A stretch of DNA of 64,000 bases, taken from NCBI RefSeq assembly GCF_016937515.1, contig NZ_JAFHKM010000002.1, positions 4,583,001 to 4,647,000 on the forward strand, given 5' to 3'. The position numbers were made by a program, and so were the translations under genes. The stretch comes from Cohnella algarum. Lineage in GTDB: Bacteria > Bacillota > Bacilli > Paenibacillales > Paenibacillaceae. Positions 29,591-38,349 of the stretch are shown here, piece by piece. The notes under the pieces are model-generated. The model was not told the DNA's origin. It did no database searches and worked only from the letters and a program-made list of their open reading frames with translations. Every line of letters starts with the position of its first letter. Positions within the stretch are counted from its first letter, which is position 1.

Positions 29591-30070
29591 GTGGCTTCCA
29601 GCAGCGTCGGCACGACGAACGTTTGGCCGTACTATTCCTCGCAAAACGTGCAAAAGGCCGTTTCGCGAAACACTTCGTCGGAGCTGGGCAAGGACGAATT
29701 CCTTAAAATTTTGATCACGCAGCTGTCCAATCAGGATCCTTTGCAGCCGATGGACAACGCGCAATTCATCTCCCAAATGGCGCAATTTTCCTCCTTGGAG
29801 CAGATGATGAACGTCGCGACGCAAATGCAGGCTTTGCGCTATTCTCCCAGTCTTTCTTCCGGCGTAATCGGCATGCAGGCGGAGTGGTACTCCACGAACA
29901 GCGACGGTTCGACCGAAGTCAAATCGGGAATCGTGGAGTCGGTCGTCATGAGGGACGGCGTTCCGTACGCCAAGATCGGGACGGACGAAGTCGAAGTCGA
30001 GAAGCTGACTTCCATCGCGTTCCCGACGGCAAACGAGGACGACGGCGAAACGACGGAGAGCGCCTCATGA
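29591..30070 (+). CDS. flgD: Flagellar hook-capping protein FlgD
   Basis: 159 residues, the short Bacillus form. FlgD caps the growing hook. The family signature SSELGKDEFLKILITQLSNQ, then DPLQPMDNAQFISQMAQFSS and LEQMMNV, is complete. The first GTG (29582) is less likely than GTG 29591, which has AAGGGGGTG at the right distance. It overlaps the next gene by four bases (ATGA). Confidence 0.95.
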   Translation: MASSSVGTTNVWPYYSSQNVQKAVSRNTSSELGKDEFLKILITQLSNQDPLQPMDNAQFISQMAQFSSLEQMMNVATQMQALRYSPSLSSGVIGMQAEWYSTNSDGSTEVKSGIVESVVMRDGVPYAKIGTDEVEVEKLTSIAFPTANEDDGETTESAS

Positions 30071-30468
30071 CCGATCGGATGCTCATCGGCCATTTGACGC
30101 CGGGGCCGGCCGGATTGCTGAAAGGCAGCCGTCCTGAAGCCGCTTCGCCGGAGCGGAGCGATTTGACCGGCAACAAGGGGCGAACGAGCTTCAAGCAGCT
30201 GCTGGCGAGGGAACAACTGCATTTCAGCCAGCACGCGGAACAGCGGCTCCTGCAAAGAGGCATCGTTTTGCAGCCCGAGCAGCTTGACCGGATCGCAAGC
30301 GCGGTCGAGCAAGCCGCGGCAAAAGGCGCGAAAGATTCTCTCGTTCTTTACCGGGACATCGCCATGATCGTCAACGTGCCGAATCGCACGGTCGTCACGG
30401 CCATGGACGGCAGTTCCATGAAAGACCACATTTTCACGAAAATCGACAGCGCGGTCGTTGTCGCCTAA
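30067..30468 (+). CDS. Flagellar operon protein, TIGR02530-like
   Basis: 133 residues. The central part SFKQLLAREQLHFSQHAEQR with LLQRGIVLQPEQLDRIASAV, and the end KDHIFTKIDSAVVVA, match the conserved small protein found after flgD in many Firmicute flagellar operons. The function is unknown; it may help in hook assembly. The start overlaps the flgD stop (ATGA), and the true start is ATG 30067 although the frame opens further upstream. Confidence 0.85.
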   Translation: MTDRMLIGHLTPGPAGLLKGSRPEAASPERSDLTGNKGRTSFKQLLAREQLHFSQHAEQRLLQRGIVLQPEQLDRIASAVEQAAAKGAKDSLVLYRDIAMIVNVPNRTVVTAMDGSSMKDHIFTKIDSAVVVA

Positions 30469-30551
30469 GACGGGGCTGGACCTTCGATAGGAGGCCCCTG
30501 ACCGCAGAACGACGGAAGCGGTCATACACATTCGGGAGGTTGAAGGGACAA

Positions 30552-31376
30552 ATGATACGTTCCATGTATTCCGGAGTATCCGGGATGAGAGGCTTTCAAA
30601 CGAAGCTGGATGTCATCGGCAACAACATCGCGAACGTCAACACGACGGGATTCAAATCCGGCCGCGTCATGTTCCAGGACATTTTGAGCCAAACCGTTGC
30701 CGGAGGCACGACGCCCGACGCCGGTACGATCGGCGGGGTCAACCCGCGTCAAATCGGTCTTGGCGTGACCGTATCTTCCATCGATACCGTTCATACGCCG
30801 GGCAGCGCCCAGACGACGAACGTGCCGACCGACCTTCGAATCGACGGCGACGGCTTTTTCGTTGTCAGCGCGGACGGCACCGACGCCACCGCCTTCCTGA
30901 CGCGGGCGGGGAACTTCTCGGTCGATGCGGAAGGATACTTGGTGAACGCGGATGGCATGTTTGTCATGGACGCCGGCGTGGGCGGCCCCATTCAAATCGA
31001 TCCGGCCACTTACGTTGCGTTCACGATTGAGTCGGACGGAAGCATAACGGGGACGGACGTCGACGGCGAAACCGCGGATATCGGCGTGCAAATCGGGATT
31101 GCCAAAGTGAGAAACCCGAACGGTCTCGAGAAAGCCGGAGGCAACCTGTACCGGCTGACGCCTTACGCCGATCCGGATGACCTTGCTACGATCACGACCA
31201 CCGCCGGAGACGCCGGAAGAGGAACGCTCGTTCCCGGTCAGCTTGAAATGTCCAACGTCGACCTGACGAACGAATTTACCGACATGATCGTCGCCCAGCG
31301 GGGCTTCCAGGCGAACTCCCGGATCATCACCACTTCCGATTCCATTCTGGAAGAGGTCGTCAACCTGAAACGGTAA
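30552..31376 (+). CDS. flgE: Flagellar hook protein FlgE (FlgG-like, short Firmicute form)
   Basis: 274 residues, close to the short hook protein of B. subtilis. MIRSMYSGVSGMRGFQTKLD and VIGNNIANVNTTGFKSGRVM form the hook/rod N-terminus; DLRIDGDGFFVVS is the FlgE/F/G domain; the C-terminus is TDMIVAQRGFQANSRIITTS with DSILEEVVNLKR. By position (after flgD) this is the hook subunit, though by sequence it also resembles FlgG. ATG 30552 has GAAGGGAC at good distance; the upstream TTG 30540 is less likely. Confidence 0.9.
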   Translation: MIRSMYSGVSGMRGFQTKLDVIGNNIANVNTTGFKSGRVMFQDILSQTVAGGTTPDAGTIGGVNPRQIGLGVTVSSIDTVHTPGSAQTTNVPTDLRIDGDGFFVVSADGTDATAFLTRAGNFSVDAEGYLVNADGMFVMDAGVGGPIQIDPATYVAFTIESDGSITGTDVDGETADIGVQIGIAKVRNPNGLEKAGGNLYRLTPYADPDDLATITTTAGDAGRGTLVPGQLEMSNVDLTNEFTDMIVAQRGFQANSRIITTSDSILEEVVNLKR

Positions 31377-31383
31377 TTAAAGC

Positions 31384-31420
31384 ATCTCCGGGGAGGGCGC
31401 GATCCTCCCCCCCCGGAGAT
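31384..31420 (+). other. Strong stem-loop between flgE and flbD
   Basis: ATCTCCGGGG (31384-31393) pairs perfectly with CCCCGGAGAT (31411-31420), extended inwards by AGGG/CCTC. No T tract follows, so it is more likely an RNA processing or stability element than a terminator. Confidence 0.6.
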
Positions 31421-31434
31421 ACGGGAGGACCCTT

Positions 31435-31671
31435 ATGATCTCCGTCACCCGTTTGAACGGAACTTCATTTTACGTCAATGCTTTGCTGATCGAAACGATC
31501 GAACAAACGCCGGATACGCTCATTACCCTTACGACGGGAAAGAAGTACATCGTGATGGAAAATTCTTCGGATGTGATCCGGTCCATCCGGCAATATTTGC
31601 GCAGTATCGGCGCGCTTGCGGCGGTCGCGGGACCGGCTTCGGGCGCGCAAACGGAGGGAGCTACGTCATGA
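31435..31671 (+). CDS. swrD: FlbD/SwrD family flagellar protein
   Basis: 78 residues. The conserved block ISVTRLNGTSFYVNALLIET, then TLTTGKKYIVMENSSDVIRS, identifies the FlbD/SwrD (YlzI) family, which in B. subtilis raises motor power for swarming. The start ATG 31435 follows CGGGAGGACC. It overlaps fliL by four bases. Confidence 0.9.
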   Translation: MISVTRLNGTSFYVNALLIETIEQTPDTLITLTTGKKYIVMENSSDVIRSIRQYLRSIGALAAVAGPASGAQTEGATS

Positions 31672-32150
31672 GAAAAATGTTGCCTTGGCTCGTTTCGCTA
31701 TTGCTAGCGATTACGCTCATCGCCATCGTTGTTCTTTATTCTTGGTCCACTTTATTCGGAGGAACGGATTCGAGCGATCCGGAAAAGCAGGCTCAAGAGA
31801 GCGTGGAGAACGTCCAGGCTGAACCGATGTCCGCCGACGAGATTATCAAGGTCACATCCGAATTGAACGATATTAAGACGAACATTGCGGATACCAATTA
31901 CGTGGTGTCTTTCAGCTTCTCGTTCCAGCTGGACTCCGAAGCCGCAAAGGAAGAATTCGACAAAGTGAAAGAAACGAAGATCAAAGCGCTCGTCAATCGC
32001 GCCTTATGGCAGCTGGAGCCGGAAGAGCTGAGCGGAACGGCCGGCAAGGACCGTTTGACCGCCGATCTTCTTAACGATATCAATCCCGTTCTCACCAAGG
32101 GCAAGCTGACCCAGGTCGAGGTAACCAACTTTATTATGACGCCAATTTGA
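31668..32150 (+). CDS. fliL: Flagellar basal body-associated protein FliL
   Basis: 160 residues. There is one N-terminal transmembrane helix (about residues 5-25, WLVSLLLAITLIAIVVLYSW) and then the FliL domain, with TNYVVSFSFSFQLDSEAAKE and the end LTADLLNDINPVLTKGKLTQ. FliL associates with the stator and supports torque. The ATG overlaps the swrD stop. Confidence 0.94.
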   Translation: MRKMLPWLVSLLLAITLIAIVVLYSWSTLFGGTDSSDPEKQAQESVENVQAEPMSADEIIKVTSELNDIKTNIADTNYVVSFSFSFQLDSEAAKEEFDKVKETKIKALVNRALWQLEPEELSGTAGKDRLTADLLNDINPVLTKGKLTQVEVTNFIMTPI

Positions 32151-32192
32151 ACCTAGCCGTTTCGCACATTCCATCGGAAAGGGGTGAGAAGA

Positions 32193-33194
32193 TTGGTAGA
32201 CGTCCTTTCGCAAAACGAGATTGATGCGCTGCTAGCCGCGCTATCCTCCGGAGAAATGGATGCCGAAGAGCTCAAAAAGGAGGAAGCCCAGAAGCGGGTT
32301 CGCGCTTACGATTTCAAACGGGCCGTGCGGTTTTCCAAAGATCATATCCGCAGCCTCACGCGCATACACGAGAACTTTGCCCGGTATCTGACAACCTACT
32401 TTTCCGCGCAATTGAGGACATTCGTTCAAATCAATGTCGTGCAGGTGGAACAGCTTCCGTATGACGAATTCATCCGTTCCATCCCGAAAATGACGATCTT
32501 AAACATCTTCGAGGCGGAACCGCTTGAAGGTCGGATGGTTCTCGAGGTTCACCCCAATGTCGCGTTCGCCATGCTGGATCGCCTTTTGGGCGGGGCCGGT
32601 TCGGCTCCCAGCAAAATCGGCAGCCTGACGGAAATCGAGAACATCATCATGGAGAAAATATTCAGCCGGGCGCTGGAGACGCTGCAGGAAGCTTGGAAAA
32701 CCGTCGTGGACCTGGAGCCGCGGCTCGAAGCGCTCGAAACGAATCCGCAATTCATGCAAATCGTTTCTCCTAACGAGACGATCGCGCTCATTTCCCTCAG
32801 CACGAAAATCGGCGATACGACCGGGATGATCAATTTGTGTATCCCGCACGTCGTGATCGAGCCCATTATGTCGAAGCTGTCGGTTCATCATTGGTTCGTT
32901 TCGCAGAAAAAAACGAGAGCGCCGGAAGAAGTCCATATGCTGGAGCAACGGGTGCATAAAGCCAAGCTGCAAATTATCGCCGAATTGGGCAGCTCGCACA
33001 TATCCGTGAACGAGTTTCTGAATTTGGCCGTCGGCGATGTCATTACCCTGCAGAAGGGGACAGACGCCGGGCTGGAAATCAAGGTGGGCGGCAAGCTGAA
33101 GTTTGTCGGCAGCCCCGGAACCGTTCGCGACAAAATGGCCGTTCAAATCGACGAAATCGTCAGCGAAGGAGTGGAAGAAATCGATGACGAGTAA
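32193..33194 (+). CDS. fliM: Flagellar motor switch protein FliM
   Basis: 333 residues. FliM in the C ring binds phospho-CheY through its N-terminal peptide VLSQNEIDALLAALSSGE. It continues with DFKRAVRFSKDHIRSLTRIH and the C-terminal SpoA domain (ELGSSHISVNEFLNLAVGDV). The start is TTG 32193 after AAGGGGTG; GTG 32184 in frame overlaps that ribosome site and is unlikely. The stop overlaps the fliY start by 11 bases. Confidence 0.96.
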   Translation: MVDVLSQNEIDALLAALSSGEMDAEELKKEEAQKRVRAYDFKRAVRFSKDHIRSLTRIHENFARYLTTYFSAQLRTFVQINVVQVEQLPYDEFIRSIPKMTILNIFEAEPLEGRMVLEVHPNVAFAMLDRLLGGAGSAPSKIGSLTEIENIIMEKIFSRALETLQEAWKTVVDLEPRLEALETNPQFMQIVSPNETIALISLSTKIGDTTGMINLCIPHVVIEPIMSKLSVHHWFVSQKKTRAPEEVHMLEQRVHKAKLQIIAELGSSHISVNEFLNLAVGDVITLQKGTDAGLEIKVGGKLKFVGSPGTVRDKMAVQIDEIVSEGVEEIDDE

Positions 33195-34380
33195 AGATTA
33201 CTTGTCGCAAGAGGAAATCGACGCGTTGCTGCGCCAGTCTTCCGGAGGCGACGATAGCGCGCCCGCGTCCGGTGACAGCGCCGAGCTTAAAGTGGAGGAT
33301 TATTTATCGCCTTTGGAGCAGGATGCGCTGGGCGAAATCGGCAACATTACGTTCGGCAGCGCCGCGACCGCGCTGTCCACGCTGCTCGGCAAAAAGGTAG
33401 ACATCACGACGCCGACGGTGTCGATGATTCACCGCGCCCAGTTTATCGACGAATTCCCGCGGCCGCACGTTGCGGTCCACGTTCACTACGTCGACGGGTT
33501 TGAAGGCATCAATTCGCTCGTCATTCGTTCGCACGACGCGCAGGTCATCGCCGATTTGATGCTGGGCGGGGAAGGCAATGTGACCACGGAAGAGCTGAAC
33601 GAAATCCATATCAGCGCCGTGCAGGAAGCGATGAACCAAATGATGGGCTCTTCGGCGACGTCGATGTCGACGATCTTTAACCGTTTCGTCAACATTTCGC
33701 CGCCGGGCATCGACATTATGGATGTGAAAAGCGGAGAAGGCCTGAACAACATTCCTCCCGAAGAAGTGTTCGTCAAAGTGTCGTTCCGGCTCAAAATCGG
33801 CGACCTGATCGACTCCACGATCATGCAGCTGCTTACCGTCAAGTTTTCGAAAGAACTGGTAAGCTCGCTGATGGGCGCGTCTTCCGCGGAATCTTCTCCT
33901 CCGCCCAAGCCGCCGGCAGCCGCCGTGCCTCCGTCGCCTCCGCCGCAGCCGCAAGCGCCGCCGCAGCACTCGGCCCCGCAGCCGGCAAGCAGACCGAGCT
34001 TCGAGGAGCCCGTGCAGGCACACCCTCAATCGCTTGGGGGAAGCGTCGGGATGAATCGGAACGTGAACGTCCAGCCCGTACAGTTTGCCAACTTCCAAGG
34101 TCCGGGCGTTCATGGAGACGAGACCAACTTGAACTTGCTGTTGGACATCCCGCTTAAGGTAACGGTCGAACTCGGCAGAACGAAGAAAGAAATCAAGGAG
34201 ATTTTGGAATTGTCCCAAGGTTCGATCATCGAGCTGGACAAGCTCGCGGGCGAGCCGGTCGACATCCTCGTCAACAACAAGCTGATCGCCAAAGGCGAGG
34301 TCGTCGTCATCGACGAAAACTTCGGGGTCCGCGTAACGGACATCGTCAGTCAATGGGATCGCGTTCATAAAATTCAATGA
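33184..34380 (+). CDS. fliY: Flagellar motor switch phosphatase FliY
   Basis: 398 residues. FliY is the Gram-positive C-ring protein that dephosphorylates CheY-P. The N-terminus KDYLSQEEIDALLRQSSG repeats the CheY-binding motif of FliM. Two CheC-like active-site repeats follow, EQDALGEIGNITFGSAATAL and HISAVQEAMNQMMGSSATSM. Then comes a Pro/Ala/Gln-rich linker of about 60 residues and a C-terminal SpoA domain (NLLLDIPLKVTVELGRTKKE). Start ATG 33184 lies within the end of fliM. Confidence 0.96.
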   Translation: MTSKDYLSQEEIDALLRQSSGGDDSAPASGDSAELKVEDYLSPLEQDALGEIGNITFGSAATALSTLLGKKVDITTPTVSMIHRAQFIDEFPRPHVAVHVHYVDGFEGINSLVIRSHDAQVIADLMLGGEGNVTTEELNEIHISAVQEAMNQMMGSSATSMSTIFNRFVNISPPGIDIMDVKSGEGLNNIPPEEVFVKVSFRLKIGDLIDSTIMQLLTVKFSKELVSSLMGASSAESSPPPKPPAAAVPPSPPPQPQAPPQHSAPQPASRPSFEEPVQAHPQSLGGSVGMNRNVNVQPVQFANFQGPGVHGDETNLNLLLDIPLKVTVELGRTKKEIKEILELSQGSIIELDKLAGEPVDILVNNKLIAKGEVVVIDENFGVRVTDIVSQWDRVHKIQ

Positions 34381-34401
34381 CTCTAGTGGGAGGAACCTCA
34401 A

Positions 34402-34764
34402 ATGGCTAAACGGATTTTGATAGTTGACGACGCTGCGTTCATGCGGATGATGATTCGCGACATTTTGACGAAAAACGGGTACGAGGTCGTCGGGGAAGCG
34501 CAGGACGGCGCGCAGGCGATCGAAAAATATAAGGAGCTGCAGCCCGATTTGATCACGATGGACATTACGATGCCCGAAATGGACGGCATCGCCGCTTTGA
34601 AGGAAATCCGCAAAATCGATGCCAACGCCAAAGTGATCATGTGCTCGGCAATGGGCCAGCAGGCGATGGTTATCGATGCCATTCAGGCGGGGGCGAAAGA
34701 TTTTATCGTTAAGCCGTTCCAGGCGGATCGCGTTATCGAAGCCATTACGAAGACGCTCGGCTAA
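34402..34764 (+). CDS. cheY: Chemotaxis response regulator CheY
   Basis: 120 residues, a single receiver domain. The acidic pair is in RILIVDDAAFMRMMIRD, the phosphorylated Asp54 is in DLITMDITMPEMDGIAALKE, and the conserved Lys is in DFIVKPF. It carries the CheA signal to FliM and FliY. The ATG at 34402 follows GGGAGGAACC. Placing cheY right after fliY is the Bacillus arrangement. Confidence 0.97.
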   Translation: MAKRILIVDDAAFMRMMIRDILTKNGYEVVGEAQDGAQAIEKYKELQPDLITMDITMPEMDGIAALKEIRKIDANAKVIMCSAMGQQAMVIDAIQAGAKDFIVKPFQADRVIEAITKTLG

Positions 34765-34781
34765 CCCCGGGAGACATTCGC

Positions 34782-35315
34782 ATGTCAAACGGATGGATGG
34801 CCGCCGATATGCCCGGCAGCTCGCCCTGGGATTTGGTGCGCATCGTGGTCGTGCTGGTTCTCATCGTCGGCTTGATCATCGTGCTGCTCCGTTTTGTCGG
34901 CAAGCGCAATCGCGGCTGGTGGATGAATCGATCGCTGCGCTCGTTGGGCGGACTCGCGGTCGGGACGAACAAATCGATTCAAATCGTAGAATGGAACGGT
35001 CGGATTTACGTGCTTGGCGTAGGCGAGAACGTAACGCTGCTGGAAGGGATTACGGATCCGGAACTGGTCGCGGAGCTTCTCGACAAGCATGAGAGCGAAA
35101 ACGCAACCCCGGATATCGCCATGCCCGCGTTTCTGAAGCAATGGGTATCGCGGCGCAAAGCGGAGGAGCCGCCTGCGGCCGACGATCCGGGCGCGGCGAA
35201 GCGAATCTTCGAGCAGACGCTGGAAGAACGGATGCGCGAGCTTTCGCAGCGTCGCCAGAAGGTGGAGCAGCTGCTGGATGACGGCGACTCCGGAAATCGG
35301 ACGGATAAAACATGA
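34782..35315 (+). CDS. fliO: Flagellar biosynthesis protein FliO (FliZ)
   Basis: 177 residues. One transmembrane helix (about 19-38, IVVVLVLIVGLIIVLLRFVG) is followed by a cytoplasmic FliO-type domain (LRSLGGLAVGTNKSIQIVEW, NGRIYVLGVGENVTLLEGIT). FliO helps fold the FliP ring of the export gate. The C-terminus is a charged helix. The end overlaps fliP by four bases. Confidence 0.92.
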   Translation: MSNGWMAADMPGSSPWDLVRIVVVLVLIVGLIIVLLRFVGKRNRGWWMNRSLRSLGGLAVGTNKSIQIVEWNGRIYVLGVGENVTLLEGITDPELVAELLDKHESENATPDIAMPAFLKQWVSRRKAEEPPAADDPGAAKRIFEQTLEERMRELSQRRQKVEQLLDDGDSGNRTDKT

Positions 35316-36064
35316 CCAAAAAATTGATTTACAGCTTTCTGATGTTGCAAGCGGTTTGGCTAACGGCCGGCGTTCCGGCTTTCGCAACGGATTCATCGAT
35401 CGTCGACATCAACTTGAGCGGAGGCGAGGAAAGCGTCGGCGTTTCGGCGCTTTCGCTGCTGCTGCTCATTACCGTGCTAAGTCTGGCTCCGGCTATTCTG
35501 GTTCTGATGACCAGCTTTACGCGTATTGTCATCGTTCTCGGATTTGTCCGGACATCCCTCGGTACGGCGACGATGCCGCCGAACCAGGTGCTGATCGGTC
35601 TTGCGCTGTTTTTGACGCTTTTCATCATGTCTCCGACCTTGTCGCAGGTCAACGAACAGGCGCTGCAGCCTTACCTGGCCGGGGAAATGACGCAAACGGA
35701 GGCGCTGGAGCAGGCCGCCGTTCCGATGAAGGAATTCATGTACAAGCATACGCGGGAAAAAGACCTGCTGCTTTTCATGAATTACACGCAAACCGAAAGG
35801 CCGGAAACGTTTCAGGATATTCCGCTTACCGTGCTTGTGCCCGCCTATGCGATAAGCGAGCTGAAGACGGCGTTTCAGATGGGATTCATGATTTTCATCC
35901 CGTTTCTCGTCATCGACATGGTTGTCGCCAGCACCTTGATGGCCATGGGGATGATGATGCTGCCGCCGGTCATGATCTCGCTGCCGTTCAAGATTTTGCT
36001 GTTCGTCCTGGTAGATGGTTGGTATTTGGTCGTCCAGTCGCTGTTAACCAGCTTCCAGACGTAG
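35312..36064 (+). CDS. fliP: Flagellar export gate protein FliP
   Basis: 250 residues. FliP forms the core of the export gate. There is a cleavable signal-like N-terminus (up to AFA, about residue 25), then hydrophobic segments with TSFTRIVIVLGFVRTSLGTA and PPNQVLIGLALFLTLFIMSP, and the C-terminal FQMGFMIFIPFLVIDMVVAS and MMLPPVMISLPFKILLFVLV, all hallmark FliP. Confidence 0.97.
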   Translation: MTKKLIYSFLMLQAVWLTAGVPAFATDSSIVDINLSGGEESVGVSALSLLLLITVLSLAPAILVLMTSFTRIVIVLGFVRTSLGTATMPPNQVLIGLALFLTLFIMSPTLSQVNEQALQPYLAGEMTQTEALEQAAVPMKEFMYKHTREKDLLLFMNYTQTERPETFQDIPLTVLVPAYAISELKTAFQMGFMIFIPFLVIDMVVASTLMAMGMMMLPPVMISLPFKILLFVLVDGWYLVVQSLLTSFQT

Positions 36065-36096
36065 AGTAGCTTGACGCAAGTATTGGGGGAAAAGCA

Positions 36097-36366
36097 ATGA
36101 GTTCCAATTTCGTCATCGGCTTGGCAGGGCAGGCGCTGTTCGTCATATTGAAAGTCAGCGCGCCGATGCTCGGCCTGGGGTTGATCGTCGGGTTGATCAT
36201 CAGCATCTTTCAGGCGACGACCCAGATTCACGAGCAAACGCTGGCCTTCATTCCCAAAATCATCGCCGTTTTCGTTGCCGTGCTCGTGTTCGGACCGTGG
36301 ATCTTAAACACGCTGGTCGACTTTACCGAACAATTGCTTGGCAATCTGGCGAGCTATATCGGATGA
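36097..36366 (+). CDS. fliQ: Flagellar export gate protein FliQ
   Basis: 89 residues with two transmembrane helices. LIVGLIISIFQATTQIHEQT and LAFIPKIIAVFVAVLVFGPW are the conserved segments. The ATG at 36097 follows GGGGGAAAAGCA. It ends six bases before fliR. Confidence 0.96.
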   Translation: MSSNFVIGLAGQALFVILKVSAPMLGLGLIVGLIISIFQATTQIHEQTLAFIPKIIAVFVAVLVFGPWILNTLVDFTEQLLGNLASYIG

Positions 36367-36372
36367 TGTCGT

Positions 36373-37161
36373 ATGGAACAAGCGATGCAGTTGTTTCCGG
36401 CGTTTTTGCTTGTTTTATGCCGCATCAGTGCGTTTATGGTCGTCGCTCCGGTATTTTCGACCCGGACGATTCCGAATACGTTTAAAATCGGGCTCGCTTT
36501 TTTTATCTCGATTATCGTATTTTTAAACGTCGGCTTCGACGACCGGGTTACGGCCGATGCAAATTACATACTTGCAATTTTGAAAGAGGTTTTGGCGGGG
36601 CTCGTCATCGGCTTTGTCGCTTATTTGTTTTTTTCGATCGTTCATACTGCCGGTTCTTTCATGGACATGCAAATGGGACTTGGAGTGGCCAATATCGTCG
36701 ATCCGTTGACGGGAGTATCGGCGCCGATTCTCGGCAATCTGAAATTTATGCTTATGGTTTTGGTTTTTTTAAATATAAACGGCCATCATTATTTGCTTTC
36801 CGCCATAATGGAGAGCTACCGCTGGCTGCCGCTCGACAATCATTTTTTTCAAACGGTATACGGAGGCAGTTTGACGCAATTTTTGGCCCGGACGTTTGCG
36901 GATACGTTTTTGCTTGCATTGCAAGTAGCGGCTCCCCTTGTCGTGGCAATGTTTCTGACGGACGTAGGTCTCGCTTTGCTCACGAGAGCGGCGCCGCAGT
37001 TCCATATTTTCGTTATCGGGATTCCGATCAAAATATTGCTGGGACTTGGGGTTCTAATTTTGCTGATGCCCGGAATCGGCATCGTGTTTCAAATGTTGTT
37101 CGATCAGATGTATAACGCGCTGGAAAAGCTGTTCGTCATTTTGCAAAACGGCGAAACGTAA
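36373..37161 (+). CDS. fliR: Flagellar export gate protein FliR
   Basis: 262 residues with about six hydrophobic helices. RISAFMVVAPVFSTRTIPNT, the central GSFMDMQMGLGVANIVDPLT and PQFHIFVIGIPIKILLGLGV are typical. The gene and the next are noticeably richer in A/T than their neighbours (many TTT codons for membrane Phe and Leu). Confidence 0.95.
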   Translation: MEQAMQLFPAFLLVLCRISAFMVVAPVFSTRTIPNTFKIGLAFFISIIVFLNVGFDDRVTADANYILAILKEVLAGLVIGFVAYLFFSIVHTAGSFMDMQMGLGVANIVDPLTGVSAPILGNLKFMLMVLVFLNINGHHYLLSAIMESYRWLPLDNHFFQTVYGGSLTQFLARTFADTFLLALQVAAPLVVAMFLTDVGLALLTRAAPQFHIFVIGIPIKILLGLGVLILLMPGIGIVFQMLFDQMYNALEKLFVILQNGET

Positions 37162-37191
37162 ACGCAACGCTTTGAAGGAGGTGCTTTTCCG

Positions 37192-38286
37192 ATGGCCCGG
37201 TTTCATCTGTCGATGGATTTACAATTGTTCTCCGGGGAAAAAACGGAAAAGGCCACCCCTAAAAAGCGTAACGACGCCCGTAAAAAGGGACAAGTCGCGC
37301 ACAGTCAGGAAATGGTGTCATCCGTCGAACTGCTGGTAGCTGTCGCCTTGTTTCTGGCATTGGGGAATTATTTTTGGGATCGAATTATCGGAATGTTTAG
37401 CGACGTGTTCATGCATCGGTTGACGACGGATATTAGCGAGTTAAACGTTTATCAATTATTTGCCAGCTACACCTTTCAGATGTTAATGTTTCTTGCTCCT
37501 ATTTTTATCGGCGCTCTCGTCGTCGTATTCGCAGTCAGTTATATGCAATTCGGCTGGTTGTTTACGACGGAGCCGTTAAAATTCAAATTCAGTCCGTTGA
37601 ATCCGATACAAGGCTTCAAACGCATGTTCAGCGCGCGTTCGCTTTTCGAACTGGTAAAAAGTTCGCTAAAGCTCTTTGTCGTTGCCGTTGTCGTCATTAT
37701 TATATTATGGGCCGAACGCGACAGCGTGCTGGCCTTGTCTCATGTCCCGCTGCAGGATATTTATTCGTTTGCCGCGGACTTGACGATTTGGATGGGACTG
37801 ATCGTCGCCGTGCTGCTGTTCGTTCTGGCGATCGGAGATTTCTATTTTCAAAAATATCAGTTTGAGAAAAGCATTCGAATGAGCAAGCAGGACATCAAAG
37901 ACGAGTACAAAAATATGGAAGGCGATCCGAAAGTCAAGGCACGGATTCGAGAACGCCAACGCCGGATGGCGATTATGCGGATGATGCAGGAAGTTCCGAA
38001 AGCCGACGTCATCATCACCAACCCGACGCACTTCGCCGTGGCGCTGCAGTACGACGGCACGAAGATGGATGCGCCCAGGGTCGTTGCCAAAGGCCAGGAT
38101 TACTTGGCGCTGAGAATTCGCGAAATCGCCAAGGCGAACGACGTCATCACCATGGAAAACAAGCCGCTCGCCCGCGCCCTGTTCGAACGCACGGAAATTG
38201 GCGAAACGATTCCAGGCGATTTGTTCCAGGCCGTCGCGGAGGTGTTAGCTTACGTATATCGTCTCAAAGGGCGCCGCAATGCATAA
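37192..38286 (+). CDS. flhB: Flagellar export switch protein FlhB
   Basis: 364 residues. Four transmembrane segments follow the N-terminal GEKTEKATPKKRNDARKKGQ. The cytosolic domain holds the autocleavage motif NPTH at Asn277-Pro278 (in IITNPTHFAVAL), at which the protein cuts itself during the hook-to-filament switch. VAKGQDYLALRIREIAKAND and LARALFERTEIGETIPGDLF complete it. Start ATG 37192 after GAAGGAGGTGC. Compare the stand-alone paralogue at 7449. Confidence 0.97.
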   Translation: MARFHLSMDLQLFSGEKTEKATPKKRNDARKKGQVAHSQEMVSSVELLVAVALFLALGNYFWDRIIGMFSDVFMHRLTTDISELNVYQLFASYTFQMLMFLAPIFIGALVVVFAVSYMQFGWLFTTEPLKFKFSPLNPIQGFKRMFSARSLFELVKSSLKLFVVAVVVIIILWAERDSVLALSHVPLQDIYSFAADLTIWMGLIVAVLLFVLAIGDFYFQKYQFEKSIRMSKQDIKDEYKNMEGDPKVKARIRERQRRMAIMRMMQEVPKADVIITNPTHFAVALQYDGTKMDAPRVVAKGQDYLALRIREIAKANDVITMENKPLARALFERTEIGETIPGDLFQAVAEVLAYVYRLKGRRNA

Positions 38287-38349
38287 CGGCCTCGCTTTTT
38301 GTAACCGCGCGTCTTTCGCGCAAGCAATCCGCAGGAGGGAGGGAACGTC

